From Pyrus communis (taxonomy: Eukaryota > Streptophyta > Magnoliopsida > Rosales > Rosaceae): DNA of 64,000 nucleotides. Both the position numbers and the translations under genes were made by a program. This document shows, one piece after another, positions 36,601 to 48,014 of this stretch. Below the pieces are notes generated by a model, which was given only the letters and a program-made list of their open reading frames with translations, was not told the DNA's origin and did no database searches. Within the stretch, counting starts at the first letter, position 1. The number at the start of each line of letters is the position of its first letter. The DNA is taken from the NCBI RefSeq assembly GCF_963583255.1, contig NC_084804.1, positions 26,663,061 through 26,727,060 of the forward strand, read 5' to 3'.

Positions 36601-38659
36601 CTCCTTTTGGATACGCGTTAGAACGATCAGCCAATTGTATAATTACACCATCTTGTTTTAATTCACCCAAATTCATAGATGCATAAATAAAATAAGGCAT
36701 GACATTTATGGATGCACCTAAATCAAGCATGGCATGTTCAAAACGATTATGTCCAATTACACAAGGAATCGTGAAACTACCGGGGTCTTTGCACTTGGTA
36801 GGCAGTTTACGTTGCAAAACAGCGGACACATTCTCGCTTACCTTCACTACCTCTTTGTTTGCCCTTCTTCTCTTTGTATTGCATAGGTCCTTGAGGAATT
36901 TAGCATACTTTGGAACCTGTTTGATTGCATCAAGAAGCGGTATGTTCACTTGCACTTTCCGGAACGTTTCAAGAATGTCCTTCTCGCTTTCTTCCTTTTT
37001 TTCTTGCATGAACCTGCGAGGAAAAGGTACATTGGGCAGATTAGGACGTGAAGTACATGAGTTTAAATTACCTGATTTGGCCGAGTTAGGGTGATCTGCC
37101 TCAGGTTGTGTCGTCTCTTCATCTACTTTCTGGGCAGATTTGGGATTGTTTGGCTCGGTCCCAACTTCTTTTCCACCCCTTAGGGTGATGGCCTTGGCGG
37201 ATTCGAATCCTCCCTTTGGATTGACTGTGGTTGAGCTAGGAAGTTTTCCTTGCTCTCTAATCTGTCCAAGGAACTCAGAAATCTGCCCTATTTGTTTCTT
37301 CATATCCGTCATCTCCTTCTCGTTATTTACTATCCGGTTGTTTTGATTTTGCAACCCCTGCGAAATAGAGGTTAGTAATTGCATAGCTTGATCACTTTCC
37401 AAGGACGTACCTGAATGAGATGATGTCGAAGGTTGTTGGGGTGCATACGGCTTGGAATAAAAACCATGGGGGTTTGGCCTAAATCCTCCTTGTTGGGCAG
37501 CTTGTTGTGGCTCCCTCCATTTGAAGTTTGGATGGTCCCTCCATCCGGCATTGTAAGTGTTCGAGTATGGGTTGTTTTGATTTTGTCCTTGGAAACCAAT
37601 TGCATTGGCAGATTCCCACCCACCATTCTCGATTAGTTGAGGGCACTTGTCGGATGGATGCCCTTGAATTGAGCACACGCCACAAACTTGGTGTTCTTGT
37701 GCTTTTGGACCAATCACAACCTGAGAAACAAGAGAATTAAGATTAGCAAGTTGTGATTGAATTTCAGAAATAGCACTCACCTCATTTACACTTTGTTGCC
37801 GTGGGGCTTCCCTTTGGCCCACTCCTTCATATTGTTGAGCGTTGAGCGCTCGGTTGGCTATGAGAATCTTGGCATCCCTTGGTGTTTTGTCCACCAATGC
37901 TCCTCCCGCTGATGCATCAAGCATTTGACGTTCGATAGGAAGGAGGCCCTCATAGAAATATTGAAGGAGAAGTTCCTCCTTCATTTGATGTTGAGGACAT
38001 GAAGCTACAAGGCCCTTGAAGCGCTCATAATAAGCCGGGAATGTCTCACCATGATTCTGTTGAATACCACTAATTTTCTTCCGTAGGAGAATCACTCTCG
38101 AAGTAGGGAAGAATTTCTCCAAGAAAGCACGCTTCATACTCTCCCACGAAGTCACAGTTCCCGGGGCTAGTTCGTAGAGCCAATCTTTGGCCTTGTCCAT
38201 AAGTGAAAATGGAAAGGCCTTCATCTTCAATATACTCCCATCCACATTGACGGGGGTCATGCTTGAACAAACCTCCTCGAACTCCTTCAAGTGTTTGTTG
38301 GGGTCTTCCATAGACAAGCCATGGAACTTCGGAATATGGTGTAACAAACTGGATTTGAGTTCAAATTCCTCAGTCTTCCCCTCTGCAGCCGTGGGGTATT
38401 GGATACAAAGAGGCAATGCATTATCCAAACCCGAGGCCGAAAGCTCCTTGATGGTTCTATTATCTGCTGCCATGCCTTGTTCTTCTTCAAAAATCTGATC
38501 CGTGGGCTTTTCTTCTACACCTACTTCGTCTTCTTCAAGCCCAGGTTGTGGTGGAGGTTGTGGTGGCTCTTGTTGACTCCTCGTTCTCCTCAAAGTGCGT
38601 TCAAAATCACCGTCAAAGTCGGAGATGTTCTCTATAATAGGCCGAGAGCTACGAGTCAT
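33664..38659 (-). CDS. B2 gag-pol polyprotein, intact to within integrase
   Basis: One uninterrupted frame of 1,666 element codons on the minus strand (plus ten codons of fused PBS/LTR, stopping at 33629). Start [15 protein letters not shown]. Gag core about 120-260; CCHC knuckle C326, C329, H334, C339; protease DLGAS at 646-650; RT about 940-1210 with D1047 ([10 protein letters not shown]) and F1109-M-D-D1112; RNase H with D1258, E1297/E1299 and D1324; integrase zinc finger H1466, H1473, C1501, C1504; catalytic D1536, D1595, E1631 (D-x35-E spacing kept). The GPF C-terminal domain is absent because the frame is cut after ALWAYRTA. Gag would form particles, protease mature them, RT/RNase H copy the RNA. 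The enzyme core is intact, but without the integrase C-terminus and with a damaged LTR the copy is probably not autonomous. Confidence 0.95.
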
Positions 38660-38766
38660 ACACAGTACCTAAAAAAACAAGGAAACAAACAAACTAAGAA
38701 TTTGAAATAAGAATGCACGAAAAACAAAATATAAAAATAAAGACAAAGGATTAGCAAAGTTGCTAA

Positions 38767-38784
38767 TCCCCGGCAACGGCGCCA
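38767..38784 (-). other. PBS of B2
   Basis: Perfect minus-strand tRNA-Asp complement, five bases inside the B2 LTR end. The adjoining hairpin stems are 38748-38757 and 38760-38769. Confidence 0.9.
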
Positions 38785-38789
38785 AAATT

Positions 38790-39987
38790 TGGTGCGAGAT
38801 TTACTTGACACTCAAATTAAACCCTCGTTGGACAATTGTAGTAGAATGGATAAGTGAGGGATCGTTCTAGACCGGGGATTAGGAGGGCTTGCTAAAACCT
38901 TCTAAATTGACTTAAAAACATAAAAACTAAATTAACATACTCTTAACAAGACTACTATGACTCAGAAAGGCTTTGAAAAACTCAAATTGTCTAAAACAAT
39001 CAAATTGACTCAAATAGAAGCTAGAACTTGATTTAGACGAATTTGCAATTGTTTATGACTCCAAAAGCTTAAAGATACAAAAATAAAACAAATACGAATG
39101 ATTAAGACTTAACAAAATAGGGGGGGGGAATTGTGGTTGGACGATATTAAATTAAAAAGACAGAATATAATTAAAGGCAAAATGTAAATATGCATGTGAT
39201 TGTAATGTTTGTTGGTTAAAGATGCATGTGGATGTATTATACAATGGGAAAGTATGTGATTGAATTAAAGGATGCAAAGTGAATGAATCATGAATCATTG
39301 TGGATGAAAGGTGGAAGTGCATGTGTTGATGACTAGGTTAGTGGGTGGAAATCTGAAAATGGCATATAGGAATGGGAGCTCACGGTTTGAATGTGTAAAG
39401 TGTGTGTGAATGCATGTGAAGATGCAATAAATAATGCATGTAGGGTTAGGAAATAATGAAGAAATGCATGTGAGATGTTTGGAAAGGAATAAAGAATGAA
39501 TGGTGGAAATGTGAGTGAATGATGTGCATGTGTGAGAATGCATGTGGAATTAAGAGGAGTATGGAAGTGAAATAAATGAATGATATGTTAAGTGATAAGT
39601 GAATGATATGTGGTGAGTGATAAGTGAATGGTTTGATAAGTGATAAATGAACTAGTTTAAAGGACTAGGGTTTAAGTACATAGAATGGGCCTAAAATAGG
39701 TTGGTTTGTATGGCATAATGTGTTATGTGATTGGGTTAGGGCCATTGTTTTGTGTCTTCAAGTGCATACAAGGCCTTCAAATTCGTCCATCCTCTTGGCT
39801 CCATGGATAAGCTATCCAATCCATGCCCAAAAATGCTCCAAATGACCTCAAAATGCACTTACTTGCTCCCTAGGCCCTTAGAACCTGAAAACACACAAAA
39901 GAAGCATAAAGGACTAAAATAACGAGAGAAACATAACGTAAATACACGAGAACAAGCCATTTAAGTCGCATGAATATGCTCTTATCA
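38790..39987 (-). mobile_element. LTR of B2, internally deleted, outer right end of insertion B
   Basis: 1198 bp. Matches the B1 LTR in reverse over its first 798 bp (39190-39987) and last 400 bp, lacking the counterpart of 31868-33246 (1379 bp). The joint lies in a shared CAT (CACATGCATATTT). The lost piece contains the TATA box, the presumed R region and both 46-bp dyads, so this LTR should not act as a normal promoter. It ends at the target duplication GCCTA. Confidence 0.9.
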
Positions 39988-41010
39988 GCCTACAGTCTTT
40001 AAAGATGCTAGAACTTTTTGTTTAACTTGTGACCGTTGTCAAAGAATGGGAAATATAGGTGCAAGGGACCAAATGCCACAAACACCCATCTTTAATGTTG
40101 GAATTTTTGATGTTTGGGGCATTGATTTCATGGGCCCTTTCCCTTCTTCGTTTGGTTTCATTTACATTTTGCTTGTGGTTGATTATGTCTCAAAATGGGT
40201 GGAAGCCAAGGCCACCTGTACTAATGATTCTAGAGTTGTTGCAGATTTTATCAAAACTAACATCTTTGCTAGATTTAGGATGCCTAGAGTGCTTATTAGT
40301 GATGGAGGGTCTCACTTTTGCAATCGTACCATCGAGGCATTGCTCAAGAAGTATCAAGTCACACATAAGGTTTCCACACCTTATCATCCTCAAACCAATG
40401 GCCAAGCCGAGGTGTCTAATAGAGAAATCAAGCAAATCTTGGAAAAGACCGTTGGGCCAACAAGAAAAGATTGGAGCTTGCGTTTGGGGGATGCATTGTG
40501 GGCTTATCGAACGGCCTACAAAACACCCATAGAGATGTCACCATTTCGGCTAGTCTATGGCAAGCCATGCCATCTCCCTGTGGAGTTAGAACATAAGGCT
40601 CATTGGGCAATCAAGACATTCAACATGGACATAGATGCGGTTGGAATGCATAAGAAGTTGCAATTAATGAACTTGAAGAGATTAGGCTCGAAGCGTATGA
40701 GAATGCTTGCATTTACAAGGAAAAGACCAAGGCTTTCCATGACAAGATGATCCGAAGCAAAACATTCTCCATAGGGCAAAAAGTTTTACTTTTTAATTCT
40801 CGCCTTCGTTTATTTCCCGGTAAGTTACGTTCTAAGTGGATTGGGCCCTTTGTTGTTACTAATATTTTTCCATATGGCGCAGTTCAAATCCAAAGCTTGA
40901 GGAATGACCAAGAATTCAAGGTGAATGGGCATCGTTTGAAGCCCTATTATGCAAATGTTGAAGGGAAGGTTGTGGAGGACATCACTCTCCATGTCGTGGG
41001 CTCCACTTGA
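39988..41010 (+). pseudogene. Element A integrase, continued (frameshifted)
   Basis: Resumes A integrase exactly where 24748 left it (CGFYWP then TVFKDAR). Zinc-finger cysteines in CLTCDRCQ (about 40027), catalytic D in WGIDFMGPF (about 40124), D in ISDGGSHF (about 40296), E in [11 protein letters not shown] (about 40410). A one-base deletion near 40663 shifts the frame (LQLMNLKRL in place of LQLNELEE). The last part reads on at 40747-41010 with the GPF module and stops at 41008. Confidence 0.93.
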
Positions 41011-42836
41011 GGCTAAGAAGAATGTTCGTCCGGCTGCACAACGTTAAAGCAAGCGCTTCTTGGTAGGCAACCCATGCATTCAACTAGAGAGGATTTGGGC
41101 AATTCAACAATTCATTCCACACAATCAGATTTGCGTTCCTAACTCTCTATCTCTTTATTGTTTTTAATTCGGCTTGTTAGTTAGTTTATGTTGTTTGTTT
41201 GAATGTAAGTCTTTGTTTGAAACATTGAGGACAATGTTTGATTTAAGTGTGGGGGGGGGGGGTAAACAAGTTGTTTTTGCATGATTTTTGTGGGATTTTA
41301 TCACCTATCAGTTCTAATGTTGTTTCTCACTGTTTTTATGAGTTTTTAGTGTGTTTTGAAGTGTTTTTATGTGTTTGTTTGTGTCCTAGGGTACCTTCCA
41401 ACACAATGATGAGGATTTGGTTTTAAATTGCATGACTATTAAAGAATGTTGTAAACATGGATGGAAGTTTGATTTATGCTTTGGTTTATGCTTGGTGATG
41501 GTTATAGCTTATGAATTCACATGTAATCCCAAAAAGAAAATCAGTTTTTGTAACATGCTTAAAGGAAGGAACTCAAACTGACGCTACATCCTTGAGAGAC
41601 TTGAGCCTCTAACGTTCTTTGGAGAGTATAATCTGTGATTTCTTGTTTTCTAAAGTCGTTGCATGATCTCATCATCCTTTGCTTGGTTGCTACTTGGAAT
41701 GCATTTCATTATAGTTCCAAATACTAGAACTCATGCCCATTTCATTCAAATCATGATATTGATTGCATAACATACAATAAGATGAAGTTGTTTAGTTGAG
41801 CCAGAGCCAAAAAGCCTTATCCTTTTTCATATGTATTGTAGGATTACCCATTTTGAGCCTTTTCAAGCCTATTTTCTTTGCTAACCACACCTTCCTTACC
41901 CTTGTTCTTAAAGGATAGTGAAGCATGACTTAGAATGAACTCCTTTTGATCAATTTATTGCAGAAAATGAGTGTGGGGGAAGATAGTAGGGCACGTCAAA
42001 GAAAAAAAAAAAAAAATTTCGTGGAAAAACAAAAAGAAAATAGAAAAGTGGTAAAAAGAAAGAAAAAGAGTTGAAAAATAAGTGAGAATGAACTCACAAG
42101 TGTTGGTTGTTGAAGAAAGGGTCCAAAAAGTTTGAATTTGACCCTAAATGTTGCATGAATCTTCCCTTGTGTTTAAAAGTTGATTTCTGCCATCAAAAGT
42201 GAGTTTAAGTGTCAATTTCATTACTTTGCTTCCTATGGTTTTAAGAACCTTTGTTTATCCTTTACCCTTCTTTGTTAGCCAATACCCTTAGCCCCGTTAC
42301 AACCCTCAACTTCTATCTTGATGTTATGTGTTCAATATGTGGAGTTTGAATTTGGTATGAGCATATGGAATCACTGGTTCTCGTTCTAAGTAGTAGCATT
42401 CCATTCATGAGATCATATACATATCATTGTCATAAATCCAGAAATGCTTTCTTTGATATAACATATGTGAGTGTTAGTCTTCATATTTAAATCAATCTTC
42501 TCACATATACCTAGTGTAGGGTCTGAAGTTAGAAAATCTGTGTGAAAATAAAGTGCATTCTAGTAAGGAATTGAGGGAATTCTCTAAGGCATGTTACTAC
42601 ATTCAAAACGTTATTTTAGTTGATTAAATGTGAACTAGTAAGTGGTAACTATGGCTAAGTGTTTGCTAAAGTGTAAAGAAAGCCAAAGACCGTGGGAATG
42701 ATGCTTTTTAATGTGTCATGTTCATTGGAAATCCCTGAGGTGCATGTTGGAAGGTTTAGAATATGTTTTGTTTTGTTTGTGGTTTCTTTTGTTTTGTTTT
42801 GCTCGAGGACTAGCAAAAGCTAAGTGTGGGGGAATT
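41011..42836 (+). other. Element A 3' UTR and PPT
   Basis: Standard UTR without the antisense module. GGCAACCCATGCATTC (41067), TTGAGGACAATGTTTGATTTAA (41226) followed by a PPT-like AAGTGTGGGGGGGGGG (about 41245-41261), a second PPT-like GAGTGTGGGGGAAG (about 41968), then the true PPT AAGTGTGGGGGAATT (42822-42836) at the LTR. No gene seen. Confidence 0.88.
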
Positions 42837-44954
42837 TGATAGGAGCATGTTTAGGCGACTTACTTAGCTTGTTTTCGTGCATTTATGTTGACAATTCATA
42901 GTTATTTTAGTAGTTTAAGCTATTTTCGTGTGTTTTTAGGTTCACATGGCTAAGGAAGCAAAAAGGTGCATTTGGAGCATTTTGGAGCAAAATTGGACTT
43001 GGAATGGATAGCTTATGCTTGGAGCAAAAGGAATGGACGAAATTGAAGACCTAAAGGTGTTAGGATTCCTAATCACAAGAGGATTCCTAATCAAAAGAGG
43101 AATCCTAGTCAAAGAAGGTTTCCTACTTGAAGTAGGAAAGTTAAGCCAAGATTTCCTATTTTGATTTAACCTTTCTTAATCCTTAAAGACTCCTTGTTTC
43201 AGCATCATTGAAGACTTCTATACATTCTAGGACATAAATCAGGCCTTCCTTGCAACCTAATTTTCCTTGCCGTGGCCTTCCTTAGTGGTTCCCTTCCTTG
43301 CCGTGCAAGGGAGGTCCATTGTTGCCTATTCTAAGTCATTAAACCACATTCCTATTTCACTCTAGTTAATGCGCACCTCACATACCTTTTTTATCCCAAA
43401 TCCTTGCCTAATTTCAGCATTTAAATCACATTCCCTTTCTTGAAATTCAAGGCCGCAAGTTACCTTCCCTTTCCCTTTGATTTCTGACTTTGGGTTTCCT
43501 TTTCCTTAGGGATTTGGGGTCTAAAATCCTTTCCTAAACTATGTAATAAACTTTAGGGATCCTTGCCTCCAAATAAATACCAAGGTCGCATCTTTCATTC
43601 ACCTTAATCACTCTTTCGTACAATCTGCCCTCACTCACACAGAAACAAGTCTTTGCCGCAGCCTTTCAACCATTCTTCCACCATTCATACACATTCATAC
43701 CTTCATCCAAGCCACCATACACCATCCCCAACCTTTGCCGCACCATCCTACCATCCTAAATCCATTCACAACCCAGAAAAATCATCCACAAATCACCCTA
43801 GACTCTTGTGCCGTGACTTTGCAAGGAAGAAGAGAAGAAAGAAGAAGCCTTGGACGTTTGTGCATTCATGTTGGAGTGTTGAAGCGTTTTTAGGTGTAAT
43901 CTATCTTTTGTTTTCAATGTTTAATTCTATTTTCCATTGTTCTGTTGTGAACATGAGAGGCTAAACTCGTTTTAGCTAGGGGAGACTTTGAAGCCATGAT
44001 TACGTTTATAATATGAGTTGATTAAGTCCAGTTCTGATTTCATAAATCGTTAATGCAATTTACTTAACTGTTTGATGGATAACTTATTCTTGTATGTTGA
44101 TTAGGGAGGCCTACCTAATTTTCATGCTTGAATTTGGTGGTAGAATATAAGGGAGTTTCACATAATCGTCACAAACTTATATTCACAAGTAGTTAAGGTT
44201 GTTTTCACAATCATGTTAAGTAAATTCCTAGCATGAGTATCATGATGTCATAGTTACAAGTGCTTCGTCAATACTTATGATTTTCATTGAACATAATGAT
44301 CTTTGATTGTATCTCTATTATGATGTCACGTTGGGAACTTTTGAAGAATGCTTTGGGTTGTCGTATGATGTCATCCAATCCAATAACTTAAGGAAAATCT
44401 GAGGGTTAATTAGTGATGTCACGGTTAATCTGGGATGTTGAGGTTCATGGTTTATCGGAAAAGCTACTGGAAATCAATTTATGTTTGAATGTATCATGTG
44501 TGGAGAAGTATCCCTTGGCTATCTAATCATCCATTGGTTTTTTGCAAATTCGTCCAAATCTCTTTTAAGTCTTTTAATTACTTGTTTTTCTCTTAATTTC
44601 ATCCAAAACCAAATCCCCCTTTCTTACTTGTTTCAAATATGTCCAAAAGTGTGTTTTTGAGTCTTTTGAGTCAAAACCAATTGTATTTTCGTCCAAGTTA
44701 AGTCCTAGAGTCCAGATTGAGTCTTTTTTATTGTTTTGAGTTGTTTTGAGTCTTTTAAGTTTGTTTCGAGTCATACAAGTTTAGTTAAGAGTCTTTTGAG
44801 TTTGTTTACGTGTTTCGAAGCATATTTTTGTATCTTTGAGTCAGTTTTCATTAGCAATGCCTCCTAATCCCTGGCCTAGAACGATCTTTACTTATATCTA
44901 TACTACAATTGTCAAAAAGAGGGTTTAATTTGTGTGCTATCTTTTATCACATCA
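42837..44954 (+). mobile_element. 3' LTR of element A
   Basis: 2118 bp from TGATAGGAGCATGTTTAGG to ATCACATCA, directly after the PPT. Pairs with 15877-17848. It holds the palindrome CCTTGCCGTGCAAGG (43296-43310). After it G resumes at CCTTATAGC. Confidence 0.92.
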
Positions 44955-45043
44955 CCTTATAGCTTCAAAAATGTTAAAATCAAAAATCTCGCCATCAAAT
45001 TCCATTGTTAACGTCCCCTTGAACACATCTATCTTGGTGCAGG
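44955..45043 (-). pseudogene. Element G protease-RT linker fragment
   Basis: Minus-strand reading [22 protein letters not shown] continues G between 15876 and 62915. Its last five bases, GCAGG (45039-45043), are the target duplication of element I. Confidence 0.88.
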
Positions 45044-47000
45044 TGATGTGAAAATTAACTTGACACACAAATTAAACCCTATTTGTGACTGTTGTAGTAT
45101 ATATGCAAGTAGGGATCGTTCTAAACCAGGGATTAACTAGGGATGCTAATCAACTCAAGTAAGACTCAAAAACACTAAACTAGACTCTATAGACTCAAAA
45201 CTAACTTAAAACACTCAGAACAGCAACAAACAATTAAAAAGACTCAAAACTAACTCTATGGAGTTGTTTGGACGAAATTTAACTAACTTAGACTCAAAAC
45301 ACTAATTTGGACAGATTCATACACATTTCTAACTAATCTAACACACTTAATAAAAGGGGGAATTGATTTGGACGAAATTAATTAAACTAATCAGATTGTA
45401 AACCAAACAGATTAGACATTAAATTAGGTGAATTGAATGGGTAAAAGACTAGTTAGAGGGTCTTTCTCCACACATGTATATATGTAACACAAATTGATTT
45501 CCAGTTATTATCCCTTTAAACCATGAATGACAATGCCCCAAATTAATTGTGAGAAGCACAGATTAACTTTCAGATTTTCCTAGTTTCATTGAATTGGATG
45601 GAATACGTATCGACAACCAAATTATTCTTATCAAGTTCCCTACATGAACCGCATAATAGAGATACAATCAAAGATCATTAAGCTTTTTGAAAACCATAAA
45701 CATTGACTAGGCATTCGTAACTATGAACTGCATGATACTCTTGCCTAGAATTTACTTGACACAATCATGACTAGTGATTTTTACTACTTGTGAATATAAG
45801 TTCATAACCATTAGGTGAAATTCCCTTATATTCTAGCATCAAATTCATGCATGAAAACTAAGTATGCACCCTTAATCAACACACAAGAACAAGTTCTCAA
45901 TAAATCAGTTAAGTAAATTGCATTCACCATTCAAGAAACAAAAACTGGAGGAAATCGATTCATATAAAACATAAGTCCATGGCTTTGAATTCACCTCTAA
46001 CTAAGAAAACTTAGTTACACATGTTCATAACAATTGAAAAGCAAATTAAAATAAACATGGAAATGAAACGAGGGAAGAAAGAACTCTGAAAGTCTCCAAT
46101 GGATGCAGATTTCTTGCAGCACAAGGTTGTCTTTCTGCTATGGAAGCCACGGCAACTCCTTTTCCCTAGGTTTGCGGCCCAAGTTGTGTATGGTGTGTGG
46201 TGTGAATGAATGAATGAATTCAAGGATGAATGGCTGCATAGGGTGTGTAAGAGGGTGCGGCACAATTTAGATTCATCAATATATAGCACGGCAAAACCCT
46301 AGGAAATCAGAAATAGGGTTAGACTTAGGAGAAACAAAGGATTAGGGCCCCTAGGGTGCAGCACAAGGCTTGGAAATTATGTCATAGCCCAATTAATTTC
46401 TAATATGGACTTATACAATCCAAATCTAAGAGGAAAAAGGCCAATTTAAATCAGAATCCAAGAGAAAAAAAGGTTAGGGAAATTCGTCCAAAATTGGGCC
46501 TTCTAGAAACAAGGTGTTTTGTGGCTGATTTTGGCGCTTCTAGAAGAAATAAAAGGGGGAAGGGTGCGGTACCCTTTTAGGGTCAGATAAGGCTTCTAGA
46601 AATTATGTTTTTAGGTCCACTTGCAGCTAGAATTAAGGTAGAATAAGATTAGGTTAGGATAAGACAGGATAAGGTTTGGATAAGATAAGGTTGTTAGGAT
46701 AAGTTTCCATATTTCTTGCTCTTTCCTTATCTTCTTTGTCTTAAACTTGTCTCATCTAATTTGTAGCATGTTCCTAGCCTCTTTTGACTCCAAATTCATC
46801 CATCCACCTTGCTCCATATACAAGCTATCCATAATAAGCCCAAAACTGTTCTAAAAGGCTCAAAATTGCCTTTTATTGCCAACTTTGTCATTAGGACCTA
46901 CAAACACACGAAAATAGCTTAAAACACTATAATAAGTAGTAATTAGCTAACTAAATGTAAGGAAACAACATAACTAAGTAGCATAAATATGCTCCTATCA
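45044..47000 (-). mobile_element. 3' LTR of element I (minus strand)
   Basis: 1957 bp. The PPT lies on its right, so it is the 3' LTR of a minus-strand element. Target duplication GCAGG is on its outer side. Possible TATA CTATATATTG on the minus strand at about 46278-46287. Pairs with 60963-62914. The 92-codon frame at 46011-46289 recurs in the sister LTRs and is transcript-leader sequence, not a demonstrated gene. Confidence 0.92.
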
Positions 47001-47296
47001 AATTCCCCCACACTTAGCTTTTGCTAGTCCTCGAGCAAAACGAAACAAACAAAACACTACCTAAACCTTCCAACATTACCTCAGGGATTTCCAATGCAAC
47101 ATGACATAATAAAGATCACCACTCACATAGATTTTAGTTATCCCTACCCTCGAGCACATACTTAATCATAGTTACTACTCACTAGCTAGCATTTAATCAA
47201 TTAAAAACATGATTTTGAATGTAGTAACATGCCTTAGCCCTCAATTCCTCACAAGATATACTCTCTATTTTCACACAAATTTTCTGACTACACTCC
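47001..47296 (-). other. Element I PPT and end of 3' UTR
   Basis: PPT AAGTGTGGGGGAATT on the minus strand (47001-47015), then the conserved GCTTTTGCTAGTCCTCGAGC block and UTR. It is interrupted by J after target duplication ACTCC (47292-47296). Confidence 0.9.
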
Positions 47297-47638
47297 TGAT
47301 AGGAGCATATTTAGGCGACTTACTTAGCTTGTTTTCGTGCATCTATGTTGTTAATTCATAGTTGTTTTAGTAGTTTAAGCCATTTTCGTGTGTTTTTAGG
47401 TTCATATGGCTAAGGAAGCAAAAAGATGCATTTTGGAGCATTTTGGAGCAAAATTGGGCTTGGAATGGATAGCATATGCTTGGAGCCAAAGTGTTGGACG
47501 AATTTGAAAGCCTTGTATGCACTTTGGACATAAAACAAAGGGCCTAGCCCAATCAAACAATCCTTTGAGCCATGCAAAACCTCTAGCCCAATCAACAACC
47601 CTTAGCCACATGCATTTCCACCTTCCTACTTCATCATT

Positions 47639-47880
47639 TCATCATTGCATCACCATTCACACACACATGCACTTACTCTTTCATCATTGCACCACCATTC
47701 ACACACACATGCACTTACTCTTTCATCATTGCACCACCAATTCAACACATGCATTTCCACCTTCCTACTTCATCATTTCATCATTGCACCACCATTCACA
47801 CACACATGCACTTACTCTTTCATCATTGCACCACCATTCACACACACATGCACTTGCTCTTTCATCATTGCATCACAAAT
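47639..47880 (+). repeat. 42-bp minisatellite in the J 5' LTR
   Basis: Units starting TCATCATTGCACCACC at 47639, 47681, 47723 and further on, each containing ACATGCAC. The 3' LTR (53643-53840) has one unit fewer. The LTR length difference (52 bp) equals one 42-bp unit plus one 10-bp unit, ATTTTGGAGC, near 47430. Confidence 0.85.
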
Positions 47881-48006
47881 TCAACACATGCATTCACACA
47901 CCAACAACCTAGCTTTTTTTCCATCATTATTTCATCCACATGCAGTCTCAATCATAACAACCACATTCACTCTTAAACAATCACCCACATATTCTCCCAT
48001 TCCCCC

Positions 48007-48014
48007 TATAAAAA
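48007..48014 (+). promoter_or_regulatory. Putative TATA box of the J 5' LTR
   Basis: TATAAAAA after a C/T-rich stretch; the same site in the 3' LTR is 53969-53976. Confidence 0.6.

Larger units (their letters stand above)
24749..39987. mobile_element. Composite palindromic insertion B (15,239 bp), duplication GCCTA
   Basis: A single insertion in the integrase gene of A, bounded by the exact 5-bp duplication GCCTA (24744-24748, 39988-39992). The left terminus is the PBS, TGGCGCCG; the right terminus is an LTR start read in reverse, TATCA. Order: plus-strand PBS, gag, integrase C-part, 3' UTR with antisense gene, PPT, LTR, PBS piece (B1); then minus-strand integrase-to-gag, PBS and shortened LTR (B2). 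The gag arms (24749-26045 versus 37490-38784) and LTR arms (31070-31867 versus 39190-39987) are inverted repeats, nearly identical by eye; one amino acid differs in the gag arm. All flanking duplications in the window are 5 bp, which supports integrase-mediated entry. Confidence 0.88.

Noticed and set aside
24749..39987. B as an ordinary element with two inverted LTRs or as two separate insertions
   Set aside because: There is one 5-bp duplication around the whole, no duplication at the inner joint, and B1 lacks a 5' LTR.
46011..46289. 92-codon frame shared by three LTRs (also 56394-56660, 61927-62208)
   Set aside because: It occupies the presumed R-U5 of the I-type LTR, is shared by descent of the LTR, and has frame differences and no known domain. 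A short leader peptide cannot be excluded.
47639..47880. CRISPR-like regular repeats
   Set aside because: Units are adjacent without spacers, lie in an LTR, and the genome is plant.
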